A stretch of 64,000 nucleotides of DNA from Streptomyces mirabilis (GTDB lineage: Bacteria > Actinomycetota > Actinomycetes > Streptomycetales > Streptomycetaceae): the NCBI RefSeq assembly GCF_018310535.1, contig NZ_CP074102.1, positions 5,270,001 to 5,334,000 of the forward strand, given 5' to 3'. The first letter of the stretch is position 1. Each line of letters starts with the position of its first letter. Positions 17,252 to 26,006 of the stretch are shown here, one piece after another. The notes under the pieces are model-generated. The model did no database searches, had not been told where the DNA came from, and saw nothing but the letters and a program-made list of their open reading frames with translations. The position numbers and the translations under genes were made by a program.

Positions 17252-18598
17252 TTATCCGAGCGCCTTGCCCGGCAGTTCCACCTTCGCGCCCAGCTCCACG
17301 AGCTTCTCCATGAAGTTCTCGTAGCCGCGGTTGATCAGGTCGATGCCGTGGACGCGGGACGTGCCCTGGGCCGCGAGCGCGGCGATCAGGTACGAGAAGC
17401 CGCCGCGGAGGTCGGGGATGACCAGGTCGGCGCCCTGGAGCTTGGTCGGGCCCGAAACGACGGCCGAGTGCAGGAAGTTGCGCTGGCCGAACCGGCAGAC
17501 GGAGCCGCCGAGGCACTCGCGGTAGAGCTGGATGTGCGCGCCCATCTGGTTCAGCGCGGAGGTGAAGCCGAGGCGGGACTCGTACACCGTCTCGTGGATG
17601 ATCGACAGCCCCGTGGCCTGCGTCAGGGCGACCACCAGCGGCTGCTGCCAGTCGGTCTGGAAACCGGGGTGGACGTCCGTCTCCAGGGCGATGGACTTGA
17701 GCTGCGAGCCCGGGTGCCAGAAGCGGATGCCCTCGTCGTCGATCTCGAACGCGCCGCCCACCTTGCGGTAGGTGTTCAGGAACGTCATCATCGAGCGCTG
17801 CTGGGCGCCGCGGACGTAGATGTTGCCCTCGGTCGCCAGCGCCGCGGAAGCCCAGGAGGCGGCCTCCAGGCGGTCCGGGAGGGCCGCGTGGGTGTAGCCG
17901 CCGAGCGAGTCCACACCGGTGATGCGGATCGTCCGGTCGGTGTCCATGGCGATGATCGCGCCCATCTTCTGCAGTACGCAGATGAGGTCCTCGATCTCGG
18001 GCTCCACGGCCGCGTTGGACAGCTCGGTGACGCCCTCCGCGAGTACCGCCGTCAGCAGCACCTGCTCGGTCGCGCCGACGGACGGGTACGGCAGCTGGAT
18101 CTTCGTGCCGCGCAGCCGCTGCGGGGCCTCCAGGTACTGGCCGTCCTCCCGCTTCTCGATCTTCGCGCCGAACTGCCGCAGCACCTCGAAGTGGAAGTCG
18201 ATCGGCCGGCCGCCGATGTCACAGCCGCCGAGACCCGGGATGAACGCGTGCCCCAGACGGTGCAGCAGCGGGCCGCAGAAGAGGATCGGGATGCGCGACG
18301 AGCCCGCGTGGGCATCGATGTCGGCGACGTTCGCGCTTTCCACGTGCGACGGGTCGAGGATCAGCTCGCCCGGCTCCTCACCCGGACGGACCGTCACGCC
18401 GTGCAGCTGCAGCAGCCCGCGCACGACGCGCACGTCGCGAATGTCGGGGACATTGCGCAGTCGGCTCGGAGCGCTGCCCAGCAGGGCGGCGACCATGGCC
18501 TTCGGTACGAGGTTCTTCGCACCGCGGACACGGATCTCGCCCTCGAGCGGGGTTCCGCCGTGGACAAGCAGTACATCGTCAGAGCCGTTGACGGTCAT
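17252..18598 (-). CDS. murA: UDP-N-acetylglucosamine 1-carboxyvinyltransferase
   Basis: 448 residues, slightly longer than the usual 420. It adds enolpyruvate from PEP to UDP-GlcNAc, the first committed step of peptidoglycan synthesis, in the cytoplasm. Visible features are the N-terminal RVRGAKN loop, the flexible loop GLGGCDIGGRPIDFH with Cys126 as the catalytic Cys, and RPDR-like LPDRLEAAS, with ...TDWQQPLVVALTQATG in the second domain. Because the Cys is kept (mycobacteria have Asp), the enzyme is expected to be fosfomycin-sensitive. It is transcribed alone, convergent with hupA and divergent from the AlgH-like gene. Confidence 0.92.
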   Translation of the reverse strand: MTVNGSDDVLLVHGGTPLEGEIRVRGAKNLVPKAMVAALLGSAPSRLRNVPDIRDVRVVRGLLQLHGVTVRPGEEPGELILDPSHVESANVADIDAHAGSSRIPILFCGPLLHRLGHAFIPGLGGCDIGGRPIDFHFEVLRQFGAKIEKREDGQYLEAPQRLRGTKIQLPYPSVGATEQVLLTAVLAEGVTELSNAAVEPEIEDLICVLQKMGAIIAMDTDRTIRITGVDSLGGYTHAALPDRLEAASWASAALATEGNIYVRGAQQRSMMTFLNTYRKVGGAFEIDDEGIRFWHPGSQLKSIALETDVHPGFQTDWQQPLVVALTQATGLSIIHETVYESRLGFTSALNQMGAHIQLYRECLGGSVCRFGQRNFLHSAVVSGPTKLQGADLVIPDLRGGFSYLIAALAAQGTSRVHGIDLINRGYENFMEKLVELGAKVELPGKALG

Positions 18599-18869
18599 GT
18601 ATCTCGCGTTCCGATGAGTTGGGCAGGAGTGTGCGTCGGCAGGCCGGTTGGGCGGGAGCCGAAGAGCAAGGGTAATCGCCGCCTACCCCCCTTAAGTAAG
18701 CCCAAGGACCACCCAGCAAGGTCATAGCTTTGCCACAACACGAACCGTTTCGAATCGGGCACACGGGGTCACCGGTGACCGTGTGCGCGGGGGGCGCTCC
18801 TCTGCGCCCTGAGCTGCATTCACTCGGGTACGGGTATTGGGTCCCCCTACGCGGGGAAGATGCGGGATC

Positions 18870-19454
18870 ATGTCTGGCATGACCGAGGTGTCCTCGCTCA
18901 CAGGGCGGCTGCTCGTGGCCACGCCCGCCCTGGCGGACCCGAACTTCGACCGCGCGGTGGTGCTGCTCCTCGACCACGACGAGGAGGGCTCGCTCGGTGT
19001 CGTCCTCAACCGGCCGACCCCGGTGGACGTCAGCGACATCCTGGAGGCCTGGGCCGACCTGGCCGGGGAACCCGGCGTCGTCTTCCAGGGCGGCCCGGTG
19101 TCGCTGGACTCGGCGCTGGGCGTCGCGGTGATCCCGGGCGGCGTCGCCTCCGGGGAGCGCGCGCCACTCGGCTGGCGGCGGGTGCACGGCGCGATCGGCC
19201 TCGTCGACCTGGAGGCCCCACCGGAACTCCTCGCCTCGGCCCTCGGCTCCCTGAGAATCTTCGCCGGATACGCGGGCTGGGGCCCCGGTCAACTGGAGGA
19301 CGAACTGACCGAGGGCGCCTGGTACGTGGTGGAATCCGAACCGGGAGACGTCTCCTCCCCGTCCCCGGAACGCCTCTGGCGCGAGGTCCTGCGCCGCCAG
19401 CGCAACGAACTCGCGATGGTGGCGACGTATCCGGACGACCCTTCACTCAACTGA
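18870..19454 (+). CDS. YqgE/AlgH family protein
   Basis: 194 residues from ATG 18870. It starts SLTGRLLVATPALADPNFDRAVVLL, the conserved beginning of the YqgE/AlgH family, then EGSLGVVLNRPTPV, VFQGGPVSLD, and the FAGYAGWGPGQLEDEL block. The family is widespread and cytoplasmic. AlgH was named as a regulator of alginate in Pseudomonas, but no biochemical role is firm. The start could instead be ATG 18879. The weak GGGGAAG site at 18853-18859 fits 18870 better. It is divergent from murA. Confidence 0.85.
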   Translation: MSGMTEVSSLTGRLLVATPALADPNFDRAVVLLLDHDEEGSLGVVLNRPTPVDVSDILEAWADLAGEPGVVFQGGPVSLDSALGVAVIPGGVASGERAPLGWRRVHGAIGLVDLEAPPELLASALGSLRIFAGYAGWGPGQLEDELTEGAWYVVESEPGDVSSPSPERLWREVLRRQRNELAMVATYPDDPSLN

Positions 19455-19484
19455 TGTCCGTGACCTTCAGTACCCTTGGCCTTT

Positions 19485-19781
19485 ATGAGCACTCTTGAGC
19501 CTGAGACCCAGCCCCAGCGAGGCACTGGGACGGGGACCCTCGTAGAGCCGACGCCGCAGGTGTCGCACGGCGACGGGGACCACGAGCGCTTCGCCCACTA
19601 TGTCCAGAAGGACAAGATCATGGCGAGCGCCCTCGACGGCACGCCCGTCGTGGCCCTCTGCGGCAAGGTGTGGGTCCCGGGCCGCGACCCGAAGAAGTAC
19701 CCCGTGTGTCCCATGTGCAAGGAGATCTACGAGTCCATGGGCGCCGGCGGCGACAAGGGCAAGGGCGGCCAGGACAAGTAA
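19485..19781 (+). CDS. DUF3039 zinc-ribbon-like protein
   Basis: 98 residues. A disordered start is followed by HERFAHYVQKDKIMASALDG, then ALCGKVWVPGRDPKKYPVCPMCKEIYESM. The Cys residues (CGK and CPMC) probably bind zinc. It belongs to DUF3039, which is conserved in actinobacteria and of unknown role. The ATG at 19485 has no ribosome site. A TACCCT box at 19471-19476 sits at the right distance for a transcript starting at or next to the ATG, so the mRNA may be leaderless. A strong terminator follows. Confidence 0.75.
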   Translation: MSTLEPETQPQRGTGTGTLVEPTPQVSHGDGDHERFAHYVQKDKIMASALDGTPVVALCGKVWVPGRDPKKYPVCPMCKEIYESMGAGGDKGKGGQDK

Positions 19782-19816
19782 CGGGCGCCGCCGAGGACCG
19801 GCGGCCCGACGATCAC

Positions 19817-19856
19817 AAGGCCCTCGGGGCGCGTTCCGGCGCGCCCCGAGGGCCTT
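19817..19856 (+). terminator. Strong terminator after DUF3039 gene
   Basis: AAGGCCCTCGGGGCGCG pairs with CGCGCCCCGAGGGCCTT over 17 bp with a six-base loop (about 19817-19856), followed by TTGCGTC. Confidence 0.85.
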
Positions 19857-19922
19857 TGCGTCGTGTGCGCCGGCGGTCTTCGCGGCGGGGGCCGTTGCAC
19901 ATGGTGCGCCCCGTGGTCACAG

Positions 19923-19938
19923 AGTGGTTGAGACCTCT
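19923..19938 (+). promoter_or_regulatory. Possible DasR-responsive element (dre)
   Basis: AGTGGTTGAGACCTCT matches the DasR consensus ACTGGTCTAGACCAGT at 11 of 16 positions and keeps the core TGGT...AGACC. It lies about 100 bp before the sugar-binding protein gene of an operon ending in a hexosaminidase, the type of gene DasR represses until glucosamine-6-phosphate builds up. The rest of 19857-20034 holds the promoter. Confidence 0.5.
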
Positions 19939-20034
19939 TGTGGACATGTTCATGTAGTCCATAGCCTCCGGTGTGTTGTGCAGAGCAAAACCGCCATTGC
20001 GTATGTTGCAACGCCCCCCATCGGAGGATGCTCG

Positions 20035-21354
20035 ATGAAGCTCTCTGCGAAGCTGCCCGTGAAGCTCCCCGCCCGAACGGCCGTCGCCCTCGCCGCCCTT
20101 GTCGTCGCCACCGCCTGCGCCCCCCAGACCTCCGGCAACTCCTCCTCCGGAAAGGACGAGAAGACCGGCACGCTGCGGGTCTGGCTCTTCCAGGAGGTCA
20201 ACAACGGGCCGAAGGAGAAGGTCGTCGACGCGGCCGTCAGCACCTTCAAGAAGGCCCACAAGGACACCAAGGTCACCATCGAGTACATCCCCGTGGAGAC
20301 CCGCGCCCAGCGCATGAAGGCCGCCTTCAACGACCCGAAGAGCGCCCCTGACGTCATCGAGTACGGCAACACGGACACCGCCGGGTACGTCAAGGACGGC
20401 GGACTCGCCGACGTCACCAAGGAGTTCGCCGACTGGAGCGAGGCCAAGGACACCGACCCGACCGCCAAGCAGTCCGTGACGGTGGACGGGAAGATCTACG
20501 GCGCCCCGTTCTTCGTCGGCGTCCGCGCCCTTTACTACCGCACCGACATCCTCAAGGACCTCGGTCTCGAAGCCCCCAAGGCCCAGGCCGAGTTGGTCTC
20601 CACCGCCAGGAAGATACGCGCGGCCGAGCCCGGCCTCTACGGACTCGTGGTCGGCGGCGCGTACACGTACGGCGCGATGCCCTTCATCTGGTCCCAGGGC
20701 GGCGAGATCGCCCAGGGCAAGGGCGGCTCCTACGCCGCGACCATCGACAGCGCGGCCGCCCAGAAGGGCATCAAGGCCTACACCTCCCTGTTCGGCTCCG
20801 ACAACTGTCCCGCCGCCAAGTGCGCGGGCATGACCGGCAACGACACCGTCACCGCGTTCTCCTCCGGCAAGGCGGGCATGGCCATCGGCGGCGACTTCAG
20901 CCACGCCGCGATCGAGGCCGGGAAGATCAAGGGCAAGTACGCGGTCGTGCCGCTGCCCGGTGTGAAGGCGGGCTCGGTGGCCCCGGCGTTCGCGGGCGGC
21001 AACAACATCGGCGTCCTGAAGAGCACCTCGCACCGCACCCTCGCCGTCGACCTGATGGAGCAACTGGCGAGCAAGAAGACCCAGAGCGAGCTCTTCGACG
21101 CCATGGGATTCCTGCCGACGTACACCGACGTGCGGGACGAGGTCGCGAAGAAGCAGCCGTTCGTCGCGCCCTTCGTGAAGACCCTCGCCTCGGGCGCCAA
21201 GTTCGTGCCCGCCTCGGCCGCCTGGTCCCAGATCGACGCCTCGCTCGTCCTGCCGACGATGTTCCAGGAGGTCATCAGCGGCAAGAAGGACGTGGCGGCG
21301 GCCTCGAAGGACGCGGCGAAGAAGATGAACGACGCGTTCAGCTCCGTGGGGTGA
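20035..21354 (+). CDS. ABC sugar-binding lipoprotein
   Basis: 439 residues from ATG 20035 with GGAGG at 20023-20027. A lipoprotein signal ends at Cys28 (LVVATAC). The mature part is a family 1 solute-binding protein (TLRVWLFQEVNNGPKEKVVDA, then SAPDVIEYGNTDTAGYVKDG), which holds oligosaccharides outside the membrane for import. Two permease genes and a cytoplasmic GH20 hexosaminidase follow, so the substrate is probably an N-acetylhexosamine oligosaccharide such as chitobiose. No ATPase gene is present. Streptomyces commonly use the shared MsiK ATPase for such importers. Confidence 0.85.
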   Translation: MKLSAKLPVKLPARTAVALAALVVATACAPQTSGNSSSGKDEKTGTLRVWLFQEVNNGPKEKVVDAAVSTFKKAHKDTKVTIEYIPVETRAQRMKAAFNDPKSAPDVIEYGNTDTAGYVKDGGLADVTKEFADWSEAKDTDPTAKQSVTVDGKIYGAPFFVGVRALYYRTDILKDLGLEAPKAQAELVSTARKIRAAEPGLYGLVVGGAYTYGAMPFIWSQGGEIAQGKGGSYAATIDSAAAQKGIKAYTSLFGSDNCPAAKCAGMTGNDTVTAFSSGKAGMAIGGDFSHAAIEAGKIKGKYAVVPLPGVKAGSVAPAFAGGNNIGVLKSTSHRTLAVDLMEQLASKKTQSELFDAMGFLPTYTDVRDEVAKKQPFVAPFVKTLASGAKFVPASAAWSQIDASLVLPTMFQEVISGKKDVAAASKDAAKKMNDAFSSVG

Positions 21355-21358
21355 GCGG

Positions 21359-22303
21359 ATGACCACGCAAGAGGCCGTCGCCGAACCGGTCACGGTCCCG
21401 AAGGCCGTGGCCGGCGGCCCCGGCCGCCGTCGCGCCCGCTGGACCCCCTGGCTCTACCTCGCCCCCGCCCTCGTCGTCCTCGGCGCCCTGCTCGTCTACC
21501 CCATCTACCAGCTCGGCCTGATCTCGCTCCTGAAGTACACCCAGGCACAGGTCAGCGGCGGTGAACCGACCGCCTTCGAAGGGTTCGGCAACTACACCAC
21601 CCTCTTCGCCGACGACCAGTTCCGGCAGGTCCTGATCGCCACGCTGGTGTTCGCGGCGGCCTGCGTGCTCTCCACCCTGGCCGTCGGCTGCGCCCTCGCC
21701 GTGCTCCTCACCCGCGTACGGGCCCTGCCGAGGCTCGCGCTGATGCTGGCCGCGCTCGGCGCCTGGGCGACCCCGGCGGTCACCGGGTCCACGGTCTGGC
21801 TGTTCCTGTTCGACCCCGACTTCGGGCCCGTCAACCGGGTCCTCGGAATCGGCGACCACTCCTGGACGTACGGGCGCTACAGCGCCTTCGCGCTCGTCCT
21901 GCTCGAAGTGGTCTGGTGTTCCTTCCCGTTCGTGATGGTGACGGTCTACGCGGGGATCCGCGCCGTACCGTCCGAGGCGCTGGAGGCTGCCGCCCTGGAC
22001 GGCGCCTCGCAGTGGCGGATCTGGCGCTCGGTGCTCGCACCGCTGCTCCGCCCGATCCTGGTGGTCGTCACCATCCAGTCGGTCATCTGGGACTTCAAGG
22101 TCTTCACGCAGATCTACGTGATGACGAACGGCGGCGGCATCGCCGGCCAGAACCTCGTGCTGAACGTGTACGCCTACCAGAAGGCCTTCGCCTCCTCGCA
22201 GTACGGCCTCGGCTCGGCGATCGGTGTGGTCATGCTGGTGATCCTGCTGGCGGTCACGCTGGTGTACCTGCGGCTGCTGCGCAGGCAGGGGGAGGAACTG
22301 TGA
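21359..22303 (+). CDS. ABC sugar permease, MalF type
   Basis: 314 residues with six membrane helices. The cytoplasmic EAA loop EALEAAALDGASQWRIWRSVLAPLL contacts the ATPase. It starts four bases after the binding protein stop (GTGAGCGG just before ATG). It pairs with the next permease to form the membrane channel of the importer. Confidence 0.85.
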   Translation: MTTQEAVAEPVTVPKAVAGGPGRRRARWTPWLYLAPALVVLGALLVYPIYQLGLISLLKYTQAQVSGGEPTAFEGFGNYTTLFADDQFRQVLIATLVFAAACVLSTLAVGCALAVLLTRVRALPRLALMLAALGAWATPAVTGSTVWLFLFDPDFGPVNRVLGIGDHSWTYGRYSAFALVLLEVVWCSFPFVMVTVYAGIRAVPSEALEAAALDGASQWRIWRSVLAPLLRPILVVVTIQSVIWDFKVFTQIYVMTNGGGIAGQNLVLNVYAYQKAFASSQYGLGSAIGVVMLVILLAVTLVYLRLLRRQGEEL

Positions 22304-23154
22304 GCCTGATACCCGGCTTCGTACGGCGTCCCCGGCGTCCCTGGCGGCTCGCCGCCGAGGCGTCCGCGCTGCTGATCGCGGTGGTCGTCGCCTTCCCCCT
22401 CTACTGGATGGTGCTCGGCGCCTTCAAACCGGCCGGGGAGATCGAGTCCACCGAGCCCCGGCCGTGGACGCTTTCGCCCTCCCTGGATTCGTTCCGGCGC
22501 GTCTTCGGGCAGCAGGAATTCGGCCGCTACTTCGTCAACAGCCTTGTGGTGGCGGGGTCCGTGGTCGTCATCTCGGCGCTGATCGCGTTTCTCGCGGCGA
22601 CAGCGGTCACCCGATTCCGCTTCCGTTTCCGGACCACCCTGTTGATCATGTTCCTGGTCGCGCAGATGGTGCCCGTCGAGGCGCTGACGATCCCCCTCTT
22701 CTTCCTGATGCGGGACTTCGGCCAGCTGAACACGCTGGGCTCGCTGATCCTGCCGCACATCGCCTTCTCGCTGCCGTTCGCGATCTGGATGCTGAGGGGT
22801 TTTGTGAAGGCGGTTCCCGAGGCGCTGGAGGAGGCCGCGTACATCGACGGGGCGAGCCGTACGCGATTCCTCTGGCAGATCCTTTTCCCGCTCGTCTTCC
22901 CGGGGCTGGTGGCCACGAGCGTCTTTTCCTTCATCTCGGCCTGGAACGACTTCCTGTTCGCCAAGTCCTTCATCATCAGCGACACCTCGCAGTCCACCTT
23001 GCCGATGGCCCTCCTCGTCTTCTACAAGCCCGACGAGCCGGACTGGGGCGGCGTGATGGCGGCATCCACGGTGATGACGATTCCGGTGCTCATCTTCTTC
23101 GTACTCGTACAGCGACGCCTGGTCTCAGGCCTCGGCGGAGCGGTAAAGGACTGA
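22300..23154 (+). CDS. ABC sugar permease, MalG type
   Basis: 284 residues from GTG 22300, which overlaps the preceding stop (GTGA) and has GGAGG at 22291-22295. There are six membrane helices, and the EAA loop EALEEAAYIDGASRTRFLWQ is near residue 190. It is the second channel subunit. The phrase FPLYWMVLGAFKP near the N-terminus is typical of the family. Confidence 0.87.
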   Translation: MSLIPGFVRRPRRPWRLAAEASALLIAVVVAFPLYWMVLGAFKPAGEIESTEPRPWTLSPSLDSFRRVFGQQEFGRYFVNSLVVAGSVVVISALIAFLAATAVTRFRFRFRTTLLIMFLVAQMVPVEALTIPLFFLMRDFGQLNTLGSLILPHIAFSLPFAIWMLRGFVKAVPEALEEAAYIDGASRTRFLWQILFPLVFPGLVATSVFSFISAWNDFLFAKSFIISDTSQSTLPMALLVFYKPDEPDWGGVMAASTVMTIPVLIFFVLVQRRLVSGLGGAVKD

Positions 23155-23155
23155 C

Positions 23156-24832
23156 GTGAACGATGTGATTCCGGCGCCCCGCGCCGTCGAGGGCCCCATG
23201 CGCTGCGGGGTCGAACTCGACGCGGAGACCACCCTGTGGGCCGCGCCCGGCACGGACACCACGGAGCGCTGGCTGCGCGCCACGCTCGGCGCGGCGCTCG
23301 GCCTGCCGCTGCGACCAGGGCCGCAGGACGCCCGCAACGCCCTACGGCTGCTCCTCGACGACACCCTGGAGCCGGAGGCGTACAAACTCAGCGTCGTCGT
23401 CAACTGGGGCATCGAGATCCGGGGCGGCAGCGCGGCCGGGGTGTTCTGGGGCGCGCAGACGCTGCGTCAACTTCTCGGCCCCGATGCCTTCCGCCGTGCC
23501 CCCGTCCGGCCGGGGAGGACCTACGGAATCGCGCACCAGATCATCGAGGACGCACCCCGATTCCCCTGGCGCGGTCTCATGCTCGACGTCTCGCGGCACT
23601 TCATGCCCAAGGACGGCGTCCTGCGTCACCTCGACCTCATGGCCGCCCACAAACTCAACGTCTTCCACTTCCACCTCACCGACGACCAAGGCTGGCGTGT
23701 CCAGATCAAGCGGTACCCGAAGCTGACGGAGGTCGGATCCTGGCGGGCGCGCACGAAATTCGGCCATCGTGCCTCGCCCCTGTGGGAGGAGAAGCCGCAC
23801 GGGGGCTTCTACACGCAGGACGACATCCGCGAGATCGTCGCGTACGCGGCCGAGCGGCATATCAGTGTCGTCCCCGAGATAGACATCCCGGGACACTCGC
23901 AGGCCGCCATCGCCGCGTATCCGGAACTGGGCAACACCGACGTCATCGACACGACCTCCCTGACCGTCTGGGACACCTGGGGCATCTCCAAAAACGTACT
24001 CGCCCCCACTGACAACACCCTGCGCTTCTACGAGGGGGTGTTCGAGGAACTCCTGGAGCTCTTCCCGGCGGACACCGGCCCGGTCACACCGTTCGCGCCG
24101 TTCTCGGGGTTCTCGGGGTTCTCGGGGTTTGTGCACATCGGCGGCGACGAGTGCGCCAAGGACCAGTGGAAGCAGTCGCCGACCGCCCAGGCGCGCATCA
24201 GGGAACTGGGGCTCGCGGACGAGGACGAGTTGCAGTCCTGGTTCATCCGGCACTTCGACAACTGGCTCTCCGCGCGTGGGCGTCGGCTGATCGGCTGGGA
24301 CGAGATCCTGGAGGGCGGGCTCGCGGCCGGGGCCGCGGTGTCCTCGTGGCGCGGCTACCAGGGCGGCATCACGGCCGCCCGCGCCGGCCACGACGTGGTC
24401 ATGTGCCCCGAGCAGCAGGTGTACTTGGACCACCGTCAGGCCGCGGGCCCGGACGAGCCGGTGCCGATCGGATATGTCCGCACCCTGGAGGACGTCTACC
24501 GCTTCGAACCCGTTCCGCCCGAGCTCACCGAGACGGAGGCACGGCATGTGCTGGGCACTCAGGCGAACGTGTGGACCGAGGTGATGGACGACCCCGCGCG
24601 CGTGGACTACCAGACCTTTCCCCGGCTCGCGGCCTTCGCCGAGGTCGCCTGGAGCGCCCTGCCCGCCCCCGCCGAGCGGGACTTCGCCGACTTCGAAGGG
24701 CGGATGGCCGCCCACTACGGGCGACTTGACGCCCTGGGAGTGGCCTATCGCCCGCCCGGGGGCCCTCTTCCGTGGCAGCGGCGCCCGGGTGTGCTCGGAC
24801 GTCCGATCGAGGGGGCGCCCCCAAACGTGTGA
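23156..24832 (+). CDS. Cytoplasmic beta-N-acetylhexosaminidase, GH20
   Basis: 558 residues from GTG 23156, one base after the permease stop codon. An N-terminal GH20b-like domain precedes the TIM barrel, which begins PRFPWRGLMLDVSRHFMPKD. It contains HFHLTDDQGWR, VVPEIDIPGHSQAA and the catalytic HIGGDE (Asp331-Glu332). There is no signal peptide, so it acts inside on imported chitobiose-like sugars, releasing GlcNAc. Just before HIGGDE a three-copy 9-bp repeat adds FSGFSGFSG. The coupling with the importer defines its job. The DasR-like site upstream suggests regulation by amino-sugar supply. Confidence 0.88.
   Translation: MNDVIPAPRAVEGPMRCGVELDAETTLWAAPGTDTTERWLRATLGAALGLPLRPGPQDARNALRLLLDDTLEPEAYKLSVVVNWGIEIRGGSAAGVFWGAQTLRQLLGPDAFRRAPVRPGRTYGIAHQIIEDAPRFPWRGLMLDVSRHFMPKDGVLRHLDLMAAHKLNVFHFHLTDDQGWRVQIKRYPKLTEVGSWRARTKFGHRASPLWEEKPHGGFYTQDDIREIVAYAAERHISVVPEIDIPGHSQAAIAAYPELGNTDVIDTTSLTVWDTWGISKNVLAPTDNTLRFYEGVFEELLELFPADTGPVTPFAPFSGFSGFSGFVHIGGDECAKDQWKQSPTAQARIRELGLADEDELQSWFIRHFDNWLSARGRRLIGWDEILEGGLAAGAAVSSWRGYQGGITAARAGHDVVMCPEQQVYLDHRQAAGPDEPVPIGYVRTLEDVYRFEPVPPELTETEARHVLGTQANVWTEVMDDPARVDYQTFPRLAAFAEVAWSALPAPAERDFADFEGRMAAHYGRLDALGVAYRPPGGPLPWQRRPGVLGRPIEGAPPNV
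24101..24127 (+). repeat. Three tandem 9-bp units inside GH20 gene
   Basis: TTCTCGGGG is repeated three times without interruption at 24101-24127, encoding Phe-Ser-Gly three times, directly before the strand that carries the catalytic Asp-Glu pair. Confidence 0.95.
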
Positions 24833-25112
24833 GGTGACTCCCGACCGGCGTGTCCCGGCCCTCTCGCCCCGACACAGTGGCCCCACAAGGCAAAAGGCAC
24901 CCAAGGGCCACCGAAGAGTGGCAATCCGTACCGACCGGCGATGCCGTAGGAAAACGGACCATCTCCCTGGTGAGGGGGCGAATGCCTCCTAGCGGACCCC
25001 CGCGTCGAGGGCCGGGGAAGATGTGCCAGAGTTGCCACGTCCGCCCTGTCAGCACGTACCGTACGCGCAACACAGGTGGGACCAGGTGGGGCAGCGGGAA
25101 GGGGCAGCCGGT
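24833..25112 (+). other. 280-bp gap upstream of molybdenum hydroxylase operon
   Basis: No believable gene is seen. TTGCCA at 25032-25037 and TACCGT at 25057-25062 (19 bp apart) could form the operon promoter. GGGAAGGGG at 25096-25104 is the ribosome site for the TTG start that follows. Confidence 0.35.
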
Positions 25113-26006
25113 TTGACCACGCACGCACCGCAGGCGGCGCAGGCCGTGACGCTGCCCGCCTCGCTGGACGAGGCAGTGGCGGCGCTGGCCGCCATGCCCG
25201 CCGCCGTCCCCGTGGCCGGCGGCACCGACCTCATGGCCGCCGTCAACTCCGGACAGCTGCGGCCCGCCGCGCTCGTCGGCCTCGGCCGGATCAGCGAGAT
25301 CCGCGGCTGGCAGTACCAGGACGGCCACGCGCTGCTCGGCGCCGGCCTCACCCACGCCCGTATGGGGCGCCCCGACTTCGCGGCCCTCATCCCGGCGCTC
25401 GCCGCCGCCGCGCGCGCCGCGGGACCGCCGCAGATCCGCAACGCGGGCACCCTGGGCGGCAACATCGCCTCGGCGGCTCCCACGGGGGACGCGCTGCCGG
25501 TGCTGGCCGCCCTGGAAGCCACGCTGATCATCGCGGGCCAGGGCGGAGCCCGCCGTGAGATCCCGGTGTCGCACCTGCTCGCCGGCATGGAGATGCTCCG
25601 CGGCGGCGAACTCATCGGCTACGTGCGTGTGCCGCTGCTGCACGCGCCGCAGGTCTTCCTGAAGGCGACCGGACGCACCGGACCCGGGCGCGCCATCGCG
25701 TCCGTGGCGCTCGTCCTGGACCCGGCGCGGCGCGGCGTGCGGTGCGCCGTGGGCGCCATAGCGCCGATGCCGCTGCGGCCCCTGGACGCGGAGGCGTGGG
25801 TCGCCCAGCTGATCGACTGGGACAACAGCCGGTCGATCGTGCCGGAGGCGCTCAACGCCTTCGGGGAGTACGTCGCCGCGGCCTGCATCCCCGATCCCGT
25901 CCCGGCCGAGGACGGCTCCGTACAACAGCTTCCGCCGGCCGTACTGCACCTGCGGCGCACCGTCGCCGCGCTGGCCCGACGAGCACTGGGGAGGGCACTG
26001 TCGTGA
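25113..26006 (+). CDS. Molybdenum hydroxylase FAD subunit (CoxM/XdhB type)
   Basis: 297 residues from TTG 25113, supported by GGGAAGGGG upstream and by family-like TTHAPQAAQAVTLPASLDEAV at the N-terminus. The FAD-binding PCMH fold shows AAVPVAGGTDLMAAVNSG, LGAGLTHARM and QIRNAGTLGGNIASAAPTGD. It carries electrons from the iron-sulfur subunit to the acceptor. The three subunit genes overlap by GTGA junctions in the order FAD, iron-sulfur, molybdopterin. The substrate (purine, aldehyde or other) cannot be told from sequence alone. Confidence 0.85.
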   Translation: MTTHAPQAAQAVTLPASLDEAVAALAAMPAAVPVAGGTDLMAAVNSGQLRPAALVGLGRISEIRGWQYQDGHALLGAGLTHARMGRPDFAALIPALAAAARAAGPPQIRNAGTLGGNIASAAPTGDALPVLAALEATLIIAGQGGARREIPVSHLLAGMEMLRGGELIGYVRVPLLHAPQVFLKATGRTGPGRAIASVALVLDPARRGVRCAVGAIAPMPLRPLDAEAWVAQLIDWDNSRSIVPEALNAFGEYVAAACIPDPVPAEDGSVQQLPPAVLHLRRTVAALARRALGRALS

